Program-made: the position numbers and the translations under genes
Assembly: GCA_946413885.1 (NCBI GenBank)
Contig: CAMKMK010000019.1
Location: 1-17,132 of the forward strand
Length of the DNA stretch: 17,132 nt
Source of the DNA: an uncultured Prevotellaceae bacterium
GTDB taxonomy: Bacteria > Bacteroidota > Bacteroidia > Bacteroidales > Bacteroidaceae
Direction: 5' to 3'
Notes under the pieces: generated by a model
The model's input: only the letters and a program-made list of their open reading frames with translations
The model's database searches: none
What the model was told of the DNA's origin: nothing
Part shown: piece by piece, positions 15,703-17,132 of the stretch
How the letters are laid out: the number at the start of each line of letters is the position of its first letter
Position numbering within the stretch: position 1 is the stretch's first letter

Positions 15703-15716
15703 AATCTTAATTGTTT
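15703..15716 (-). promoter_or_regulatory. A-rich translation initiation region with AAACAATTAA for the small gene
   Basis: The minus strand carries AAACAATTAA at 15707-15716, 4 bases before the ATG at 15702, preceded by four further A residues. It is the same word at nearly the same spacing as before the genes starting at 1475 and 17022, and it decides the start of this small gene. Confidence 0.5.
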
Positions 15717-15774
15717 TTTTGCAATTAGTACTTTGTTTATTCCTAAATAATAGTGTAGAGAGTAGAGAACACTT

Positions 15775-17022
15775 TTATTTATTGATGAATTTCTTGCCTT
15801 TCTTAACCACGAGACCCTTATGATTCTTGTTTACTTTTTGGCCCGTGAGCAGGTTGTAGGTGGCATCATCATTATTTATCTCTTGTTCTTGGGGAGTGCT
15901 AATTTCCTTGATGGCTGTCTCTCCATTTAAACTGAAAGTAAATTGCTTAACAGTTGAAGCAGGTACTTCGATATATGCGCGGTGTGCATTTATTGTTGTA
16001 CCATCTGCCTTGTAAAATCCTAATACACCACTTTTACGCGTCATTTTATATGTGTTTTCTGGTGCAGAAGTTATTTCTACATCGGTTCCTTTTAAATATG
16101 TATCAGTAGTAGCAAGATCTTGATGAGCTTTAACTAATAAATGGATAGGATATTCTATGAATTCAGACGTACTCTCAACTAAACCAGAATTTATCTTCAA
16201 AATGACTGGAGTTCCTGCATAAATTACTTCATTTTCTGGTTTGAGGTCTTTCAACTCGATAGTTGATGTTTCTCCAGCTGGGATTACACTTGTCAATGAA
16301 CTATTGAGACCCCATGCTGTCATATCTTTATCCATTATAAAATCATTGTTCCCATAATATACAGTAGCATAGTAATCTCCTCCTTCACTTGATCTTCCGA
16401 AAGTGATTTTCGTTTGTCCAATATCTCCTCCTGTGGTTTCAACATAGAGAGCAACGGGAAATTCTTCAGGGCTAGACGTAAACTGTGGTTGTCCAGCATT
16501 GTTCTTGCCTCGATAATTAATATATTCATTACCATTTGCATTTGAAGGCAAAAACAAGTTCCCTTCATTATTAAGGTTGTCACTAAATGTAAGATTGGTT
16601 TCTACTATTTTCCAAATTTCCTTATCATCAGTATACCTAACATTACCGTCCAGACCAATATATTTATTACAAGAAGTATCATATAAAGTATACTCATTCT
16701 CATTTGTACCTGTACCTAATGTATAAGCAACAGGCTTGTTTTCTGAATTTATATCTGATGATATAAGAAGCATAGTGTGTGATCCTTCATTACTCTTTTG
16801 AACTGTAAAGTGACCCTCGCTTTCTTTAGCACATGTAATGCCATGTTTTCCACGTACGGAAAAGGCCACATACTTTCCGCTTGTACCTTCACAGATAAGC
16901 AAATACCTGTTACCCGGCACCAATTGTGACTTTTTTGTCACTTTAACAAAGGTGTTTGCAAAACTGCAAACGCAAGCCATTACTAAGAATAGACTTGCCA
17001 GAGATAATCTTTTTACATTCAT
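15775..17022 (-). CDS. Secreted protein with a beta-rich module and type IX-like C-terminal sorting tail
   Basis: The 415-residue protein has a signal peptide (MNVKRLSLASLFLVMACVCSFA, cleavage likely near 22-23). Residues 24-196 resemble a module of the neighbouring nuclease: FVKVTKKSQLVPGNRYLLICE at the start and PQFTSSPEEFPVALYVE at the end. A second beta-rich region (about 203-366) contains YAGTPVILK and GVLGFYKADG...AHRAYIEVPA, a pattern common in Prevotella secreted proteins. The end, TYNLLTGQKVNKNHKGLVVKKGKKF, looks like the short C-terminal sorting domain (YNL.GQ.V....KG....GKK) used for type IX secretion, weakly conserved here. No enzyme motif is seen. It is AT-rich compared with secA. 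It is probably transcribed from the TATCTTTG promoter at 17105-17112 and is followed by the 53-residue gene. Confidence 0.75.
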   Translation of the reverse strand: MNVKRLSLASLFLVMACVCSFANTFVKVTKKSQLVPGNRYLLICEGTSGKYVAFSVRGKHGITCAKESEGHFTVQKSNEGSHTMLLISSDINSENKPVAYTLGTGTNENEYTLYDTSCNKYIGLDGNVRYTDDKEIWKIVETNLTFSDNLNNEGNLFLPSNANGNEYINYRGKNNAGQPQFTSSPEEFPVALYVETTGGDIGQTKITFGRSSEGGDYYATVYYGNNDFIMDKDMTAWGLNSSLTSVIPAGETSTIELKDLKPENEVIYAGTPVILKINSGLVESTSEFIEYPIHLLVKAHQDLATTDTYLKGTDVEITSAPENTYKMTRKSGVLGFYKADGTTINAHRAYIEVPASTVKQFTFSLNGETAIKEISTPQEQEINNDDATYNLLTGQKVNKNHKGLVVKKGKKFINK

Positions 17023-17036
17023 CTTTTTAATTGTTT
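17023..17036 (-). promoter_or_regulatory. A-rich translation initiation region with AAACAATTAA
   Basis: AAACAATTAA lies at 17027-17036 on the minus strand, 4 bases before the ATG at 17022. It is the third copy of this word before a start codon in the window. There is no Shine-Dalgarno. Confidence 0.5.
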
Positions 17037-17104
17037 TAAGTTATTAATTTTATTTTTCTTTGTTTCACACTAATAATTCATTCGCTTTCGTCGCAAAATC
17101 AAGA

Positions 17105-17112
17105 CAAAGATA
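17105..17112 (-). promoter_or_regulatory. Bacteroidetes -7 element for the 415-residue secreted protein gene
   Basis: The minus strand reads TATCTTTG, a perfect TAnnTTTG. A -33 box at the usual spacing would fall outside the window. Transcription would start near 17101, giving an AT-rich leader of about 79 bases before the ATG at 17022. Confidence 0.6.
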
Positions 17113-17132
17113 CATCTTTTTCACATACGCGC

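Noticed and set aside
1..17132. tRNA, rRNA, CRISPR, IS ends or attachment sites
   Set aside because: I saw no cloverleaf-like sequence, regular spaced repeats, transposase or integrase-like protein, or matching terminal inverted repeats on either strand.

Overview
The window looks like chromosomal DNA from a Bacteroidales bacterium, most likely a Prevotella/Segatella relative. The evidence is Bacteroidetes-type promoters (TAnnTTTG at -7, sometimes TTTG about 20 bases upstream), starts with A-rich leaders and no Shine-Dalgarno, an enlarged SecA, and secreted proteins ending in a dockerin-like module or a type IX-like sorting tail. No rRNA, tRNA, CRISPR array, IS element or phage gene was seen, and no gene-free stretch exceeds 300 bases.

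Left block, minus strand (1-5851): an envelope-biogenesis run transcribed right to left. It holds coaX (type III pantothenate kinase), a FadL/OmpP1-like outer-membrane barrel protein, lptC, a CNNM/CBS/CorC-type membrane protein, and, from its own promoter, a PpiD/SurA-like peptidyl-prolyl isomerase that runs off the left edge. The lptC start is odd: an ATG is followed two codons later by TGA, and the first possible in-frame starts after that are ATT, CTG or TTG.

Centre, plus strand (5927-12684): a short divergent promoter region separates coaX from a plus-strand run. This run holds a DUF4105 (Lnb N-terminal-like) membrane protein, translationally coupled by an ATGA overlap to an alkaline-phosphatase-fold protein whose catalytic and metal-binding motifs all appear lost, then secA and a small acidic protein of unknown function. 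It ends at a hairpin that also serves the convergent gene. Both divergent promoters sit only 5-6 bases from their start codons, so both mRNAs may be leaderless or nearly so.

Right block, minus strand (12704-17132): an AT-rich, accessory-looking region. A secreted 415-residue protein with a sorting tail is followed by a previously unlisted 53-codon gene (15541-15702), whose peptide ends in a Trp-acidic-Trp cluster, and then by a strong hairpin. Beyond that, with its own good promoter, lies a modular secreted endonuclease I-family nuclease (nuclease, beta-rich module, two Ig-like repeats, jelly-roll-like module, dockerin). The 415-residue protein and the nuclease share a homologous module. The best leads for something undescribed are the 53-residue peptide and its operon, the pseudo-phosphatase/DUF4105 pair, and a 10-base AAACAATTAA element found immediately upstream of three start codons.
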